Shown: positions 17,191 to 26,750, counted from the first letter of the stretch. The stretch is DNA of 64,000 nt from Salipaludibacillus daqingensis (GCF_029891575.1 NZ_JARZHF010000006.1:186001-250000), one strand, 5' to 3'. Numbers and translations: made by a program. Notes: generated by a model not told the origin, from the letters alone.

Positions 17191-18216
17191 GTGGTTTTTG
17201 TGAAGAAGAAAAAGACAACGATTTTGGATGTAGCTAGTCTTGCCAATGTCTCTGTGGCGACGGTGTCGAGGGTTGTAAACAAGCAAGGCGGGGTCAAGCC
17301 CCGTACAGAGAAGAAGATTCTTGAGGCCATTGCAGAGCTTGGTTATGTTCGCAATGCCATTGCGAGAAGCATGGTGCGTAAGGAGACTAAAACGATCGGT
17401 GTTCTGATTCCCGACATTACGAACCCCTTTTTCTCAAGGGTTATTTCCGGCATTGAGCGGGAGGCTGTCAGACGCGGCTATCACACGATTTTGAGCAGTT
17501 CACAAGATTCAGAGGATATTGAACGTAATGTGCTGGACAATTTTCTCGAACGGGGTATTGATGGCTTAATTATTACAACGTCCAATGAATACGGACAACA
17601 TCTTGAACGGTTTATGGACTCGGATATCCCGGTAGTTGCCGTGGACCGTCAGCTTCATCATTATGAAGTGGATACGGTGCTTTCCGGTAATCGCGAAGGT
17701 GCCTATGAAGCCATTCAGCATTTGACCAATCAGGGCTTTCGTAAAATCGCCATCATACGTGGCCCGCAGTCAACAACACCAGGGCTTGAGCGTTACAGAG
17801 GCTACAAAAAAGCACTGAATGATCACGGCATTGACATTGTGGAGGAGTGGATTGTTGATGGGGATTTCGGTGAAGAGAGTGGGTATCAGGCTGCACGGAC
17901 ACTCTATTCGCTTGAGGACAAGCCGGATGCGGTTTTTTCATCCAATAACTTGATGAGTATGGGGGCATTAAAAGCCATGAATGAGCTGCAATGGGAGATT
18001 GGGAAGGATCTCGGATTTATTGGATTTGATGATATTGATATTTCCACCTTCCACAAGCCGAACTTAACGATGATCGCGAGAAATATGCAGCATCTCGGTA
18101 AGGTGTCTTTCGATTACTTACGAGCACGTATGGATGACGAGAACGAATTCAAACACAAACGGGAATATATTATGTCGCCATCCCTGATTATTCGGGATTC
18201 ATCCAAACGACCATAA
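17191..18216 (+). CDS. rbsR: Ribose operon repressor, LacI family
   Basis: About 340 residues starting at GTG (17191, or the in-frame GTG at 17200, which has the better-spaced GGTGG). N-terminal LacI helix-turn-helix and hinge (TILDVASLANVSVATVSRVV), then a periplasmic-binding-protein-like effector domain (GVLIPDITNPFFSRVISGIE; DGLIITTSN; GFDDIDISTF). It heads rbsDACBK and has its operator in its own promoter and before rbsD, so it should repress itself and the operon until ribose is present. Confidence 0.92.
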   Translation: MVFVKKKKTTILDVASLANVSVATVSRVVNKQGGVKPRTEKKILEAIAELGYVRNAIARSMVRKETKTIGVLIPDITNPFFSRVISGIEREAVRRGYHTILSSSQDSEDIERNVLDNFLERGIDGLIITTSNEYGQHLERFMDSDIPVVAVDRQLHHYEVDTVLSGNREGAYEAIQHLTNQGFRKIAIIRGPQSTTPGLERYRGYKKALNDHGIDIVEEWIVDGDFGEESGYQAARTLYSLEDKPDAVFSSNNLMSMGALKAMNELQWEIGKDLGFIGFDDIDISTFHKPNLTMIARNMQHLGKVSFDYLRARMDDENEFKHKREYIMSPSLIIRDSSKRP

Positions 18217-18234
18217 TAATATTTTCAATATTCT

Positions 18235-18256
18235 AAAATGTAAACGTTTAGATTTT
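18235..18256 (+). promoter_or_regulatory. Second RbsR operator, before rbsD
   Basis: Core ATGTAAACGTTTAGATTTT, identical over at least 22 bp to the operator at 17161-17182. It lies in the 60-bp gap between rbsR and rbsD and could control an internal promoter or act as a roadblock or looping partner about 1.07 kb from the first site. Confidence 0.8.
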
Positions 18257-18276
18257 CACAAAGGAGGCAGATTTGA

Positions 18277-18675
18277 ATGAAAAAATCAGGAATATTGCAT
18301 CCGGAATTGGTTAAATTAATCGCGGAAACTGGACATATGGAAGAGCTGGTGGTCACAGATGCAGGACTGCCGATACCGGAGGAGGTCAATACCCGCATTG
18401 ATCTCGGGTTAAAGGAAGGCATGATTCCTTTTCTGGAATTGCTGGATGAGGTATTGAAGGAATTCTCCGTGGAGAAGATCATTCTCGCGGAAGAAATAAA
18501 AGCGAAGAGTCCGGATATGGAACAGGACATTCTGAAACGATTCAAAGGGATCGAAGTTGCCTATCTGCCACATGATGATTTCAAACAGCGCACGAAACAG
18601 TCCCGTGGACTGATTCGCTCAGGTGAATTCACACCTTATGCCAACGTCATACTAGTTGGAGGCGTTGTTTACTAA
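18277..18675 (+). CDS. rbsD: D-ribose pyranase
   Basis: 132 residues, the usual length. RbsD converts beta-D-ribopyranose to the furanose form so that ribokinase can act. It shows the N-terminal MKKSGILHPEL with the catalytic-region His, the conserved VTDAGLPIP, and the C-terminal VRSGEFTPYANVIL-type motif (here IRSGEFTPYANVIL). Ribosome binding site AAAGGAGG. Second gene of the ribose operon. Confidence 0.95.
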   Translation: MKKSGILHPELVKLIAETGHMEELVVTDAGLPIPEEVNTRIDLGLKEGMIPFLELLDEVLKEFSVEKIILAEEIKAKSPDMEQDILKRFKGIEVAYLPHDDFKQRTKQSRGLIRSGEFTPYANVILVGGVVY

Positions 18676-18704
18676 AGGATTCTCGGTATAAAGGGGGTGA
18701 CAAT

Positions 18705-20192
18705 TTGAGTTTGTTAACACTGAAAGATGTTCATAAAAGCTTCGGTCCAGTCCAAGTGCTGGAAGGAATCGATTTTGAATTGAACAGGGATGAAATTGTT
18801 GCACTGCTCGGTGAAAATGGTGCCGGGAAATCGACGCTGATGAAAATCATTGCCGGTGTTCATTCGCCCTCAAGCGGGAAACTTTTGCTTGAAGGAAAAG
18901 AAGTCGCCATTCAGTCACCGAAGCATTCACAGCAGCTTGGAATCAGTATTATTCATCAGGAATTTAATCTATTGAGAGACATGAGTATCGCTGAGAATAT
19001 CTTTCTCGGCCGAATGAAGAAGAATCGTTTTGGTACGGTCGATTGGAAGCGGATGTTCAGTGAAACAGAAGTACTTCTGAAACGAGTGGGAATTGGCCAC
19101 CTTTCCCCAAAGCAACTGGTCATGGAGTGCTCCATTGCCGAGCAGCAGCTTATTGAAATTGCCAAAGCGTTGTCATTTGATGCAAACATTCTCATTATGG
19201 ATGAGCCAAGTGCGACGCTGAATAATGAAGAAACCGATAATCTGATGCAACTGATGAAGGAGTTGAACGAACAGCACATCGGAATTATCTTTATCACCCA
19301 TCGGCTTGAAGAAGTGTTTCGTGTGGCAGATAAAGCAGTCGTTCTCCGAGATGGTCACCTGATTGGCGAAAGGCGTGTTACGGATACGGATAAAGACGAA
19401 ATCATATCGATGATGGTTGGACGTGAATTGAAAGATATTTATCCCGAGCGGAATATCCAGTCGGGAGACAATCTGCTTGATGTCTCATCCCTTTCTGTGA
19501 AAGGAAAGCTGCACGATGTTAATTTGACCCTGCGTAAGGGTGAGATTCTAGGCGTTGCCGGATTGATGGGATCCGGGCAGACCGCTTTATCGAAAGCGAT
19601 GTTCGGCTTATTGTCCATTGAGTCCGGAGAGGTAAGGATCAACGGCACGTCGGTCCGTTCCCCGCAGCAGGCCATTTCGGAAGGCATTGCACTTCTGACC
19701 GATGACCGAAAAAGTGAAGGACTGGTGCTGGAACTGTCGGTGGCCGAAAATATCCTGATGCCGAATTACAGAACGATTTCCAACAGAGGGTATTTGCCGA
19801 AGAAAAAAATGAAAACGATTGTCAATCAGTGGATCAAGGAGCTCTCTATCAAAACATCTACTCCTGAAGTGGAAGTGAGAACGTTAAGCGGCGGCAATCA
19901 ACAAAAAGTGGTTCTGGGAAAATGGCTTGAAACAAAGCCACAGGTGCTGATTCTCAATGAACCGACGCGAGGAGTTGATGTGGGTGCAAAGTCAGAAATC
20001 TATAAATTGATTAAGAATCTGGCGGATGAGGGGATGGGTATCATCTTGATTTCGTCGGAAATGCCTGAAATTCTCGGTCTTTCCCACAGGGTATTGGTCA
20101 TGAACGAAGGTCGTATTACCGGGGAGCTCGATATCCATGAAGCAACCCAGGAAAAAATCTTTGCGTATGCAGTTGGCGGTGAGAATGGATGA
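18705..20192 (+). CDS. rbsA: Ribose ABC transporter, duplicated ATPase
   Basis: 495 residues starting at TTG (18705) behind AAGGGGGTG. Two ABC modules in one chain: N-half Walker A GENGAGKST and Walker B ILIMDEPSA; C-half Walker A-like GLMGSGQTALS, signature LSGGNQQKVVLGKWL and Walker B VLILNEPTRGVD. The degenerate features are typical of the RbsA/MglA family. It energises ribose import with RbsC and RbsB, and overlaps rbsC by 4 bp. Confidence 0.96.
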   Translation: MSLLTLKDVHKSFGPVQVLEGIDFELNRDEIVALLGENGAGKSTLMKIIAGVHSPSSGKLLLEGKEVAIQSPKHSQQLGISIIHQEFNLLRDMSIAENIFLGRMKKNRFGTVDWKRMFSETEVLLKRVGIGHLSPKQLVMECSIAEQQLIEIAKALSFDANILIMDEPSATLNNEETDNLMQLMKELNEQHIGIIFITHRLEEVFRVADKAVVLRDGHLIGERRVTDTDKDEIISMMVGRELKDIYPERNIQSGDNLLDVSSLSVKGKLHDVNLTLRKGEILGVAGLMGSGQTALSKAMFGLLSIESGEVRINGTSVRSPQQAISEGIALLTDDRKSEGLVLELSVAENILMPNYRTISNRGYLPKKKMKTIVNQWIKELSIKTSTPEVEVRTLSGGNQQKVVLGKWLETKPQVLILNEPTRGVDVGAKSEIYKLIKNLADEGMGIILISSEMPEILGLSHRVLVMNEGRITGELDIHEATQEKIFAYAVGGENG

Positions 20193-21139
20193 ATGATCGT
20201 TTATTACAATCAGCCTTATTTCTCGATAAGTTTCGTGTATTAATTATCTTCATATTATTACTGTTTGTAGCGAGTATGGTTTCCGATGTATTTTTCACAG
20301 TGACGAATCTGATGAATGTCCTTCGACAGGTGTCTATCGTCGGCATTATTGCCGTGGGGATGACACTGGTCATTCTTACTAGTGGGATTGATTTATCCGT
20401 CGGCTCGGTGATGGCAGTCACAGGAGCTGTGGCGGCAGGGATTCTCACGGCGGGTTTCCCGTTGCCTGTGGTGATTGTCTTAACCTTGGTTGCAGGTCTC
20501 GTGATCGGTGCATTTAACGGCGTGGTGATTGCAAAAGGGAATGTGCCACCGTTTATTGCAACATTGGCCATGATGGTCATTGCCCGGGGTGTCACCCTGG
20601 TCATTACCGGAGGAAGTCCGACGGTGATTTCGGATGCGACGTACCGTTTTATCGGTGGTGGGAGGATATTGGGGATCCCGTTTCCAGTCATCCTGATGCT
20701 AGGGATCATAGCTGTGATGTACTGGGTGTTGAAGAACACGACATTCGGCCGAAATATTTATGCCGTTGGTGGTAATGAAGAGGCGGCGCGGTTGTCAGGG
20801 ATTAACGTGACGAAGATTAAAATCAGCGTTTACGCCCTGACCGGTATGTTTGCAGCGGTCTCTGCATTAATCTATACATCGCGACTCATGAGTGCACAGC
20901 CGAATGCCGGACAAATGCTTGAGCTGGATGCGATTGCAGCAGTCATTATCGGGGGTACTCGGTTAACTGGAGGTAAAGGGGGTGTCATCGGAACGCTGAT
21001 TGGTGCATTGATTATGGGGGTTCTGGACAATATTTTGAATCTGGCGAACGTTTCGCCATTCTATCAAGACATCGCAAAAGGTTTAGTCATTCTGGTAGCA
21101 GTCCTTCTTGACAGTAAATTATCAAAAATAGGAAAGTAA
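20189..21139 (+). CDS. rbsC: Ribose ABC transporter permease
   Basis: 316 residues with about eight to ten membrane segments. The family signature GIDLSVGSVMAVTGAVAAG follows the second helix, and the ATPase-contact loop GRNIYAVGGNEEAARLSGIN lies about 190. The start overlaps the rbsA stop (ATGA), implying coupled translation. Confidence 0.95.
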   Translation: MNDRLLQSALFLDKFRVLIIFILLLFVASMVSDVFFTVTNLMNVLRQVSIVGIIAVGMTLVILTSGIDLSVGSVMAVTGAVAAGILTAGFPLPVVIVLTLVAGLVIGAFNGVVIAKGNVPPFIATLAMMVIARGVTLVITGGSPTVISDATYRFIGGGRILGIPFPVILMLGIIAVMYWVLKNTTFGRNIYAVGGNEEAARLSGINVTKIKISVYALTGMFAAVSALIYTSRLMSAQPNAGQMLELDAIAAVIIGGTRLTGGKGGVIGTLIGALIMGVLDNILNLANVSPFYQDIAKGLVILVAVLLDSKLSKIGK

Positions 21140-21155
21140 ATGGAGGAGATTTAGA

Positions 21156-22184
21156 ATGAAAAAGAATTGGGTCGTTACGCTGATGATGGGTTTGGTTGTC
21201 TTAATGCTGGTCGCTTGTGGGGATAATGGAAATGCGAATGATGGTGTAGCCAATGATCCGTCAAATAATGACGAGTCGAATAATAACTCCGAGAACAATG
21301 ATGACGAGAATAATGATGCCGCGGTTGAAGGGGATGGAGAATTCACAGTGGCACTTGCTATGAACACACTGGCCAATCCGTTCTTCGTGGATCTGAATGA
21401 CGGTGCGTTGGAAACGGCGGAAGCTGAGGGGATTAATGTGATTTCATCGGATTCTCAGGGTAATACTGGACAGCAGTCTTCCGACGTGGAGAACCTTTTG
21501 ATTCAAAATCCAGATTTGCTGATTTTAAATCCGGTGGACAGTGATGCAGCGGCGCAAATCGTCATGATGGCTAATGAACAGGGTGTACCGGTCATTACCG
21601 TGGACCGTCAAGCAACCGGCGGAGAAGTACTTGCCCACATCGGTTTTGATGCTCTTCGTTCCGGTAACATTGCAGGGAATTATGTCACGGATGCTTTGGG
21701 TGGCGAAGGAAAAGTTGTAGAAATTCAGGGTATTCTCGGAACCAACGTTGGACGTGACCGAAGTCAAGGCTTCAATGACCATGTCAGTGAGTTTGACGGC
21801 ATTGAAATCATTGCTGCACAATCAGCGAACTTTGACCGAGGGGAAGCATTGAATGTCATGGAAGATATTCTACAGGCGAATCCTGATATTGATGCTGTTT
21901 ATGCCGCGAATGATGAGATGGTTATGGGTGTACTTTCAGCTGTTGAATCAGCAGGACGTCTGGATGAAATGGTTTTGATCGGGACCGACGCGATTGATCC
22001 TGTGATGGAAGCAATTGGTGAAGGACGTATTGAAGCAACAATTGCAGAACCACCATATTTCCTGGGTCGTGATGCCATGCTGACTGCCCTAGAGATTCTT
22101 AACGGGGAAGAAGTCGATGAGATGATTACCCTTGAGAATCAGCTTGTGACAGAAGAGAATGTGGATGAAATCGAAACAAGGTAG
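21156..22184 (+). CDS. rbsB: D-ribose-binding lipoprotein
   Basis: 342 residues with a signal peptide and lipobox LVACGD, then a strongly acidic Asn/Asp linker (about 25-58), then the periplasmic-binding fold (FTVALAMNTLANPFF, DRQATGGEVLAHIGFD, AANDEMVMGV). It binds ribose outside the membrane and delivers it to RbsA/RbsC. The acidic linker resembles that of the peptide-binding lipoprotein at 10-11.7 kb. Confidence 0.95.
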   Translation: MKKNWVVTLMMGLVVLMLVACGDNGNANDGVANDPSNNDESNNNSENNDDENNDAAVEGDGEFTVALAMNTLANPFFVDLNDGALETAEAEGINVISSDSQGNTGQQSSDVENLLIQNPDLLILNPVDSDAAAQIVMMANEQGVPVITVDRQATGGEVLAHIGFDALRSGNIAGNYVTDALGGEGKVVEIQGILGTNVGRDRSQGFNDHVSEFDGIEIIAAQSANFDRGEALNVMEDILQANPDIDAVYAANDEMVMGVLSAVESAGRLDEMVLIGTDAIDPVMEAIGEGRIEATIAEPPYFLGRDAMLTALEILNGEEVDEMITLENQLVTEENVDEIETR

Positions 22185-22192
22185 GTGAGGAC

Positions 22193-23116
22193 ATGAGTAA
22201 GGTTGTTGTTGTCGGAAGTTATGTGACAGATTTGACTGCACGTACCCCGAAAATGCCCCGTCCTGGTGAAACGGTCCTTGGAGGACCGTTTCAGATGGGA
22301 CCCGGTGGCAAAGGCGGGAACCAGGCAGTTGGTGCTGCAAGGCTAGGTTCAGAAGTGACCATTTTGACCAAGTTGGGGAAGGATCTCTTCGGTGACGATG
22401 CATTAAATAATTTTAATCAGGAAGGCATCAACACATCGTATATCATCCAGACCAAGGATGAAGCGACGGGGGCAGCACTAATCGCGGTCGATCCACAAGG
22501 AGAGAACATGATCGTGGTGAGTCTCGGTGCCTGCGGAACGATTACCGCTGAAGAAGTGGAGAAACTTCGAGACAGCATGACGGACGCTGACGTGGTGCTC
22601 TTGCAACTGGAGACGTCCATGGAAGCCATTGACGCAACCATCCGCCTGGCTCATGAACTGGGTAAGCCCGTTGTCTTGAACCCGGCGCCTTATCAGGATA
22701 TCTCTGAAGAGTTACTTGCTATGGTGGACTATATTACACCGAACGAAACGGAAGCGGAAGAGTTAACGGGTGTCCGGGTGACGGATGAGAAGACAGCAGG
22801 TGAAGCGGCGGACAAGCTGCATCAGATGGGTGTCGAGACCGTCATTATCACCCTCGGAAAAAAAGGTGTCTATCTCTCAAACAAGGAGTATGATGAACTA
22901 GTGGCCGGTGTAACCGTCGATGTGGTGGATACGACCGGTGCCGGAGATTCATTTAACGGGGCATTTTGCCACTTCTTGTCTGAGGGTGAATCGGTGAAGA
23001 ATGCCTGCGGAAAAGCCAACATCGCCGCAGCCCTGTCCGTAACTAAATTCGGGACAGCACCGGCGATGCCGACAAAAGCTGAATTTGAAAAGCTCTATCA
23101 CGAAGTAAACCGGTGA
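22193..23116 (+). CDS. rbsK: Ribokinase
   Basis: 307 residues of the PfkB family. It phosphorylates ribose at O5. Motifs: PGETVLGGPFQMGPGGKGGN (PfkB N-terminal, sugar contact), ITPNETEAEELTG, and the C-terminal active-site motif DTTGAGDSFNGAF with catalytic Asp. Last gene of the operon, eight bases after rbsB. In B. subtilis rbsK comes second (RKDACB), so gene order differs here (RDACBK). Confidence 0.96.
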   Translation: MSKVVVVGSYVTDLTARTPKMPRPGETVLGGPFQMGPGGKGGNQAVGAARLGSEVTILTKLGKDLFGDDALNNFNQEGINTSYIIQTKDEATGAALIAVDPQGENMIVVSLGACGTITAEEVEKLRDSMTDADVVLLQLETSMEAIDATIRLAHELGKPVVLNPAPYQDISEELLAMVDYITPNETEAEELTGVRVTDEKTAGEAADKLHQMGVETVIITLGKKGVYLSNKEYDELVAGVTVDVVDTTGAGDSFNGAFCHFLSEGESVKNACGKANIAAALSVTKFGTAPAMPTKAEFEKLYHEVNR

Positions 23117-23177
23117 TTTGCGACATATGTACCATTCATCCCCCTTTGAATCACATAATAGCTTCTCACCGGTTGAA

Positions 23178-23215
23178 AAACTCCCCCGTCCAGTTCTTGG
23201 GCGGGGGAGTTTATT
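23178..23215 (+). terminator. Terminator of the ribose operon
   Basis: Stem AAACTCCCCCG (23178-23188) with CGGGGGAGTTT (23202-23212), then TATTT, 62 bases past the rbsK stop. Confidence 0.9.
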
Positions 23216-23225
23216 TAGGTGATGC

Positions 23226-23275
23226 ATGTGATGCATGGGGACGGTTCTCATGCGGCAAAAGAGCCGAAACCTTTG
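23226..23275 (+). repeat. Dispersed GGGGACGGTTCTCATGCGG repeat, full copy
   Basis: GATGCATGGGGACGGTTCTC followed by ATGCGGCAAAAGAGCCGAAA, then CTTTGCTCAG, directly behind the rbs terminator. Confidence 0.85.
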
Positions 23276-23384
23276 CTCAGTTTTCATTAGTTAAAAGAAA
23301 CAAACAAGATAGGTGCGGCACAGGACAGAAAGCGCCAGCAAGCAAAACTGGAGTACAAGCTTACAGGTGAAAAAGCTTTTAAAA

Positions 23385-23429
23385 GCCGAAGATGAGCCCT
23401 CGTATAAATGACGAGTGCTAGTCTTCGGC
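23385..23429. other. Two-tier hairpin of unknown role
   Basis: Outer stem GCCGAAGA/TCTTCGGC and inner stem CTCGT/ACGAG, without a T-run. The inner part resembles the terminator at 24456-24485 (AAGCCCTCGT/ACGAGGGCTT). The rest of 23430-23657 holds a GGGGACGGTTCTTGTGG repeat at about 23543-23562 and no gene. Confidence 0.45.
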
Positions 23430-23657
23430 ACTTTGTGCATCATAAATTTAACTTCCTCTAACAGTTCCTCTTACCATGATTGTAGTTGATTTTCATTACG
23501 AAGTTGTTGGACATATTGGCCACACTCATAACGAATCCAACCGTGGGGACGGTTCTTGTGGTTAAAGGGGAGATATCCACATAGTAGAAAATGTACACTT
23601 CTTGAAAGAAAGTCTTCATCATCACTGGTCATTATCGTCTAATATATAAATAAACTG

Positions 23658-23972
23658 TTAATTGAAAAATTTAACAAGTGCAGGCTGGAACATATAGAGT
23701 AAATACAGGAATAAAAAGAATGAGAAAATAATAAAAGAGCTCTTCCTATCATTGAGCATCCGAATGCTTACTCCCAATCCTACAAACAAAGGTATCGAAG
23801 GAACAATATAATAGGCTGAATACAGGAGGACACTTTCTATAGATGTCATATCAAATGATAGATGAACTAATGCCATTGCTAAAAAACCAATGAATAATAA
23901 TATTATAGGTAAAGATATTAATAGGATTAATGCATGAATCAGGAAAGATTTCATTAAATTTTTTATTATCAC
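23658..23972 (-). CDS. Hypothetical small membrane protein
   Basis: 104 residues, not recognised. About three hydrophobic helices: 12-38, 46-68 and 78-97. The charged stretch MLNDRKSS before the last helix suggests a cytoplasmic loop. It stands alone in an AT-rich spacer between the ribose and molybdoenzyme regions. GGCGGGAGTGATAAT precedes the start, giving a fair ribosome binding site. Confidence 0.6.
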   Translation of the reverse strand: MIIKNLMKSFLIHALILLISLPIILLFIGFLAMALVHLSFDMTSIESVLLYSAYYIVPSIPLFVGLGVSIRMLNDRKSSFIIFSFFLFLYLLYMFQPALVKFFN

Positions 23973-24455
23973 TCCCGCCTTTCTATTAAATTACGGAAGG
24001 ATTAGACTTTAACCTTCCTCCGTATACATTTAGTTAAACCATTTTCTAAAAACGATTAGCAAGGGAAGTGTTAATACAACTGTACTCCTGGTCAAAATTT
24101 CCTTCTCCGATATTATAAGCAACACTTTGTGTCAAGAACCCTCCTAATGAGTAGTAATCCGAGAAAATGATTTATTTATAGTTTTTTTATTAAAGCTTTT
24201 TCTTAATATCGATAACATTCGCTAATATTACTAATAAAATAAATAAATTGTTGACTGCGTTTAAAAAAGGATCGCCTAAATACATTTACATGTTAAGAAA
24301 TGTAAACATCCCAATAAATCCAAAAATAATAAGACAATAATCAATAAAAAAAGTTTAGTCATCGTTACTTCCATCTCTATATATTAAAAGAATAATAATA
24401 GAGTAGATTACATTTGAACTTTTGTCAAAAAAAGGATTTTAGTTGTGGGAGAAGG
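23973..24455. other. AT-rich spacer without recognised genes
   Basis: Very A+T-rich, with many stops in all frames. I see no gene, RNA or clear repeat in it. Confidence 0.45.
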
Positions 24456-24485
24456 AAGCCCTCGTAATTGGAATGACGAGGGCTT
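24456..24485 (-). terminator. Hairpin terminator after the minus-strand molybdoenzyme unit
   Basis: AAGCCCTCGT and ACGAGGGCTT form a perfect 10-bp stem with a 10-nt loop. The tail is only moderately T-rich on either strand (CCTTCTCCC on minus). Confidence 0.65.
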
Positions 24486-24495
24486 GTCTTACATA

Positions 24496-24696
24496 TTAAT
24501 TCGGTCTTCCGATCCACGGACTAAACGTTGGGATTTCTGTGTCATAAAATTCAGGATCAATTTCAAATATTTCTCCTGTTGCTAGACCTGACAAGGTTTC
24601 GTAAAGGTCTATATAACTTTGTTTTATTAGCATCCCACTTGATTTTTGACCAGTATGACCATATGGATGCTGTTGGCCTCGCGTCATCATCAACAT
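24496..24696 (-). CDS. Possible small ORF, 66 aa
   Basis: Not recognised. It begins 14 bases after the stop of the molybdopterin oxidoreductase and ends just before a hairpin, so it could be the last gene of that transcript. However, no ribosome binding site precedes the ATG at 24696. His/Gly/Gln-rich N-terminus, acidic middle. It may be a decayed fragment. Confidence 0.3.
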   Translation of the reverse strand: MLMMTRGQQHPYGHTGQKSSGMLIKQSYIDLYETLSGLATGEIFEIDPEFYDTEIPTFSPWIGRPN

Positions 24697-24710
24697 TCGA
24701 GGAGGATACG

Positions 24711-26750
24711 TTATGAGATGGGTTTCACTTTGACATAGCTGTCGTAGTAGGCAATACCTTTTGAACCGGAGGCTATTTCGCCCATGTCGGAATCGATTAC
24801 GCTGACAAGCTGATTCACTGCCTGGTCTACGGATATGGCGCTTCCTTGATAGATCAGGGCCACTTTTCGGCCTACTTGTTTCGTTACGGATGCCTTCATC
24901 GTCAGTTTGGCGTGTTCATTGAATACGTTCACGAGGTCTCCTTCAGTAATACCAGCCTTTGCGGCGAAGTCTGGATGGATGTATACCTGCATCATGCGTT
25001 CAGGAATGGCTTCGGTATGCTTGAACTGGGAATTCAATCCTCTTGAATCATGAGGAGTGAACAGCTGAAGAAAGTCGGGATTTGTTTGAACAACTGACTG
25101 TTTATGGATCGGGAGTGGCGGCAGTCCATTTTGGAGTGCTTGTTCGGAATAAAACTCGAATTTACCGGAAGGCGTCAAATAATCATGGGTATCCCAGCTG
25201 ATGACTTTCTCTTCAGGGTAGTGGATTTGTTCCGCTGCTTCGTGTACGTCGTTAAAGCCAAATTGGCGACGTACATCATTGTTCCACTGCCGGTTCAGGT
25301 ATTCCCGCTTGGTCAAATGTGCAGGGAAGGATGAAGGCGTGTGGAATCGCTCATCGATGCGGCAGGCCAGTCCGCTCATAATTTCAAAATCAGATTTAGC
25401 TTCGTGATAAGGTTCAATTGCTTTTTCGTTAAAAGCAAATCCCCTATGCCAGTAACTGGTGGCAATATCCTCCTCTTCAAAAAAGGTGGTGACGGGAAGT
25501 ACGAGGTTCGACCACTTGGCAGTCTCAGTTAAGAACAGTTCCGCAGTGACGACAAAGGGAATGTGTTTCAAGTGTTCCCGAATTTGACTCGGCTGTGGAT
25601 CCTGAATCAATGGATTTCGGCAGCTTATCCAGAGGCTTTCAAGCGGAGGGTCGAGAACAGTCCCTCCGAGGTCAATCCAGTGGTTTAAAGGAAGTATGCG
25701 ATTTGTTTCTTCTAAATGCTCCTTGAAAAAGGCCGTTTGATTCTCGAAGATCCACGTGTCTGAGTGGGCGTAGTGAACGCCGGAGCCGGGTTTGCCAATC
25801 ATGCCGTGAACCGCAGCGAGAGCGTTTACGGTCCGAACCATCTGCCCGCCATTCGTATGACGTTGAAAACCGAGACCGATCCAGTGAAATATTCGTGATG
25901 ATGAGGCAAGAAGTTTCTTCAGTGTAGACAAGGCATCCAGGGATAGTCCGGTGTTTTCAAGAACAGCGTCCTCAGTCAAACCTGCTAGAGCCTGATGAAA
26001 GGCGTCAAATCCGTGCGTATACTTGTTGATATAGGTTTGATCTTGCAGATCATGATCAATTAGAAATTTCGCTAATTCGTTTGCAAGTAAACCGTCGAAT
26101 CCAGGATTGATTTGGAAGTAATAATCCGCTAGCTGTGCGGTCTTTGTCAAAATCGGATCGATGACCACAAGCTTTGCTCCTTTTTTTCGGGCGGTTTCGA
26201 GATAGCGGATGCTGTGAATCGAAGTCACAGCGGGATTCGCGCCCCAAATGATAATCAGTTCGGCTGCTTCAAGTTGTTCGGGATCTGATGATCGGCCACA
26301 ACCAAAGTCGTAGAAGGCAGCATCGAATCCAGCAGCGGCGCATGGAGAACCAACAATTCGTGTGGTCGGGCCCATGCTCGAAAAAAACTCCTCAGGTGCA
26401 TAGTGACCTACAGATAAATCACCGGTATATTTATAAAGACCAATAGGAAGTAAGGAACCGTATTTCCGGTCAATATCAAGCCACTGGTCAATGATAATTT
26501 CATAGGCAGATTCCCATGAAATTCGTTCAAATCGACCGCTTCCTTTGGTTTTTTGATACATCGGGTACTTCAACCGCTCTTTATGATAGACCTGATCCAC
26601 ATAGGACAGTCCTTTGGCACAAATTCTTCCATTTGTATAAGGATTATCAGGATCTCCGGCGACCTTCACCAACTGGCCATTTTCCACGTGTGAAATCATA
26701 CTGCATGTACTGAAGCAGTTTCTAGGACAGACTTGTCTTTTCATCTGCAT
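24711..26750 (-). CDS. Molybdopterin oxidoreductase catalytic subunit (YoaE-like)
   Basis: About 679 residues from the ATG at 26750 (GGAGGGA upstream). DMSO-reductase superfamily: N-terminal [4Fe-4S] ligands CPRNCFSTC and GRICAKG, then the molybdopterin-binding alpha/beta domains (IIIWGANPAVTSIHS, VVIDPILTKTAQLADYYFQI) and the C-terminal barrel (LTPSGKFEFYSE, VYIHPDFAAKAGITEGDLV). No Tat signal, so cytoplasmic. It resembles B. subtilis YoaE and other uncharacterised oxidoreductases. An Fe-S subunit gene is divergent, 138 bp away. The Mo ligand is uncertain; GSPCAAAG near 140 is a candidate. Substrate unknown. Confidence 0.85.
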   Translation of the reverse strand: MQMKRQVCPRNCFSTCSMISHVENGQLVKVAGDPDNPYTNGRICAKGLSYVDQVYHKERLKYPMYQKTKGSGRFERISWESAYEIIIDQWLDIDRKYGSLLPIGLYKYTGDLSVGHYAPEEFFSSMGPTTRIVGSPCAAAGFDAAFYDFGCGRSSDPEQLEAAELIIIWGANPAVTSIHSIRYLETARKKGAKLVVIDPILTKTAQLADYYFQINPGFDGLLANELAKFLIDHDLQDQTYINKYTHGFDAFHQALAGLTEDAVLENTGLSLDALSTLKKLLASSSRIFHWIGLGFQRHTNGGQMVRTVNALAAVHGMIGKPGSGVHYAHSDTWIFENQTAFFKEHLEETNRILPLNHWIDLGGTVLDPPLESLWISCRNPLIQDPQPSQIREHLKHIPFVVTAELFLTETAKWSNLVLPVTTFFEEEDIATSYWHRGFAFNEKAIEPYHEAKSDFEIMSGLACRIDERFHTPSSFPAHLTKREYLNRQWNNDVRRQFGFNDVHEAAEQIHYPEEKVISWDTHDYLTPSGKFEFYSEQALQNGLPPLPIHKQSVVQTNPDFLQLFTPHDSRGLNSQFKHTEAIPERMMQVYIHPDFAAKAGITEGDLVNVFNEHAKLTMKASVTKQVGRKVALIYQGSAISVDQAVNQLVSVIDSDMGEIASGSKGIAYYDSYVKVKPIS

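Noticed and set aside
20116-20739. 207-codon open frame antisense to rbsA/rbsC
   Set aside because: A shadow frame over two well-supported genes, with Thr/Pro-rich low-complexity translation.
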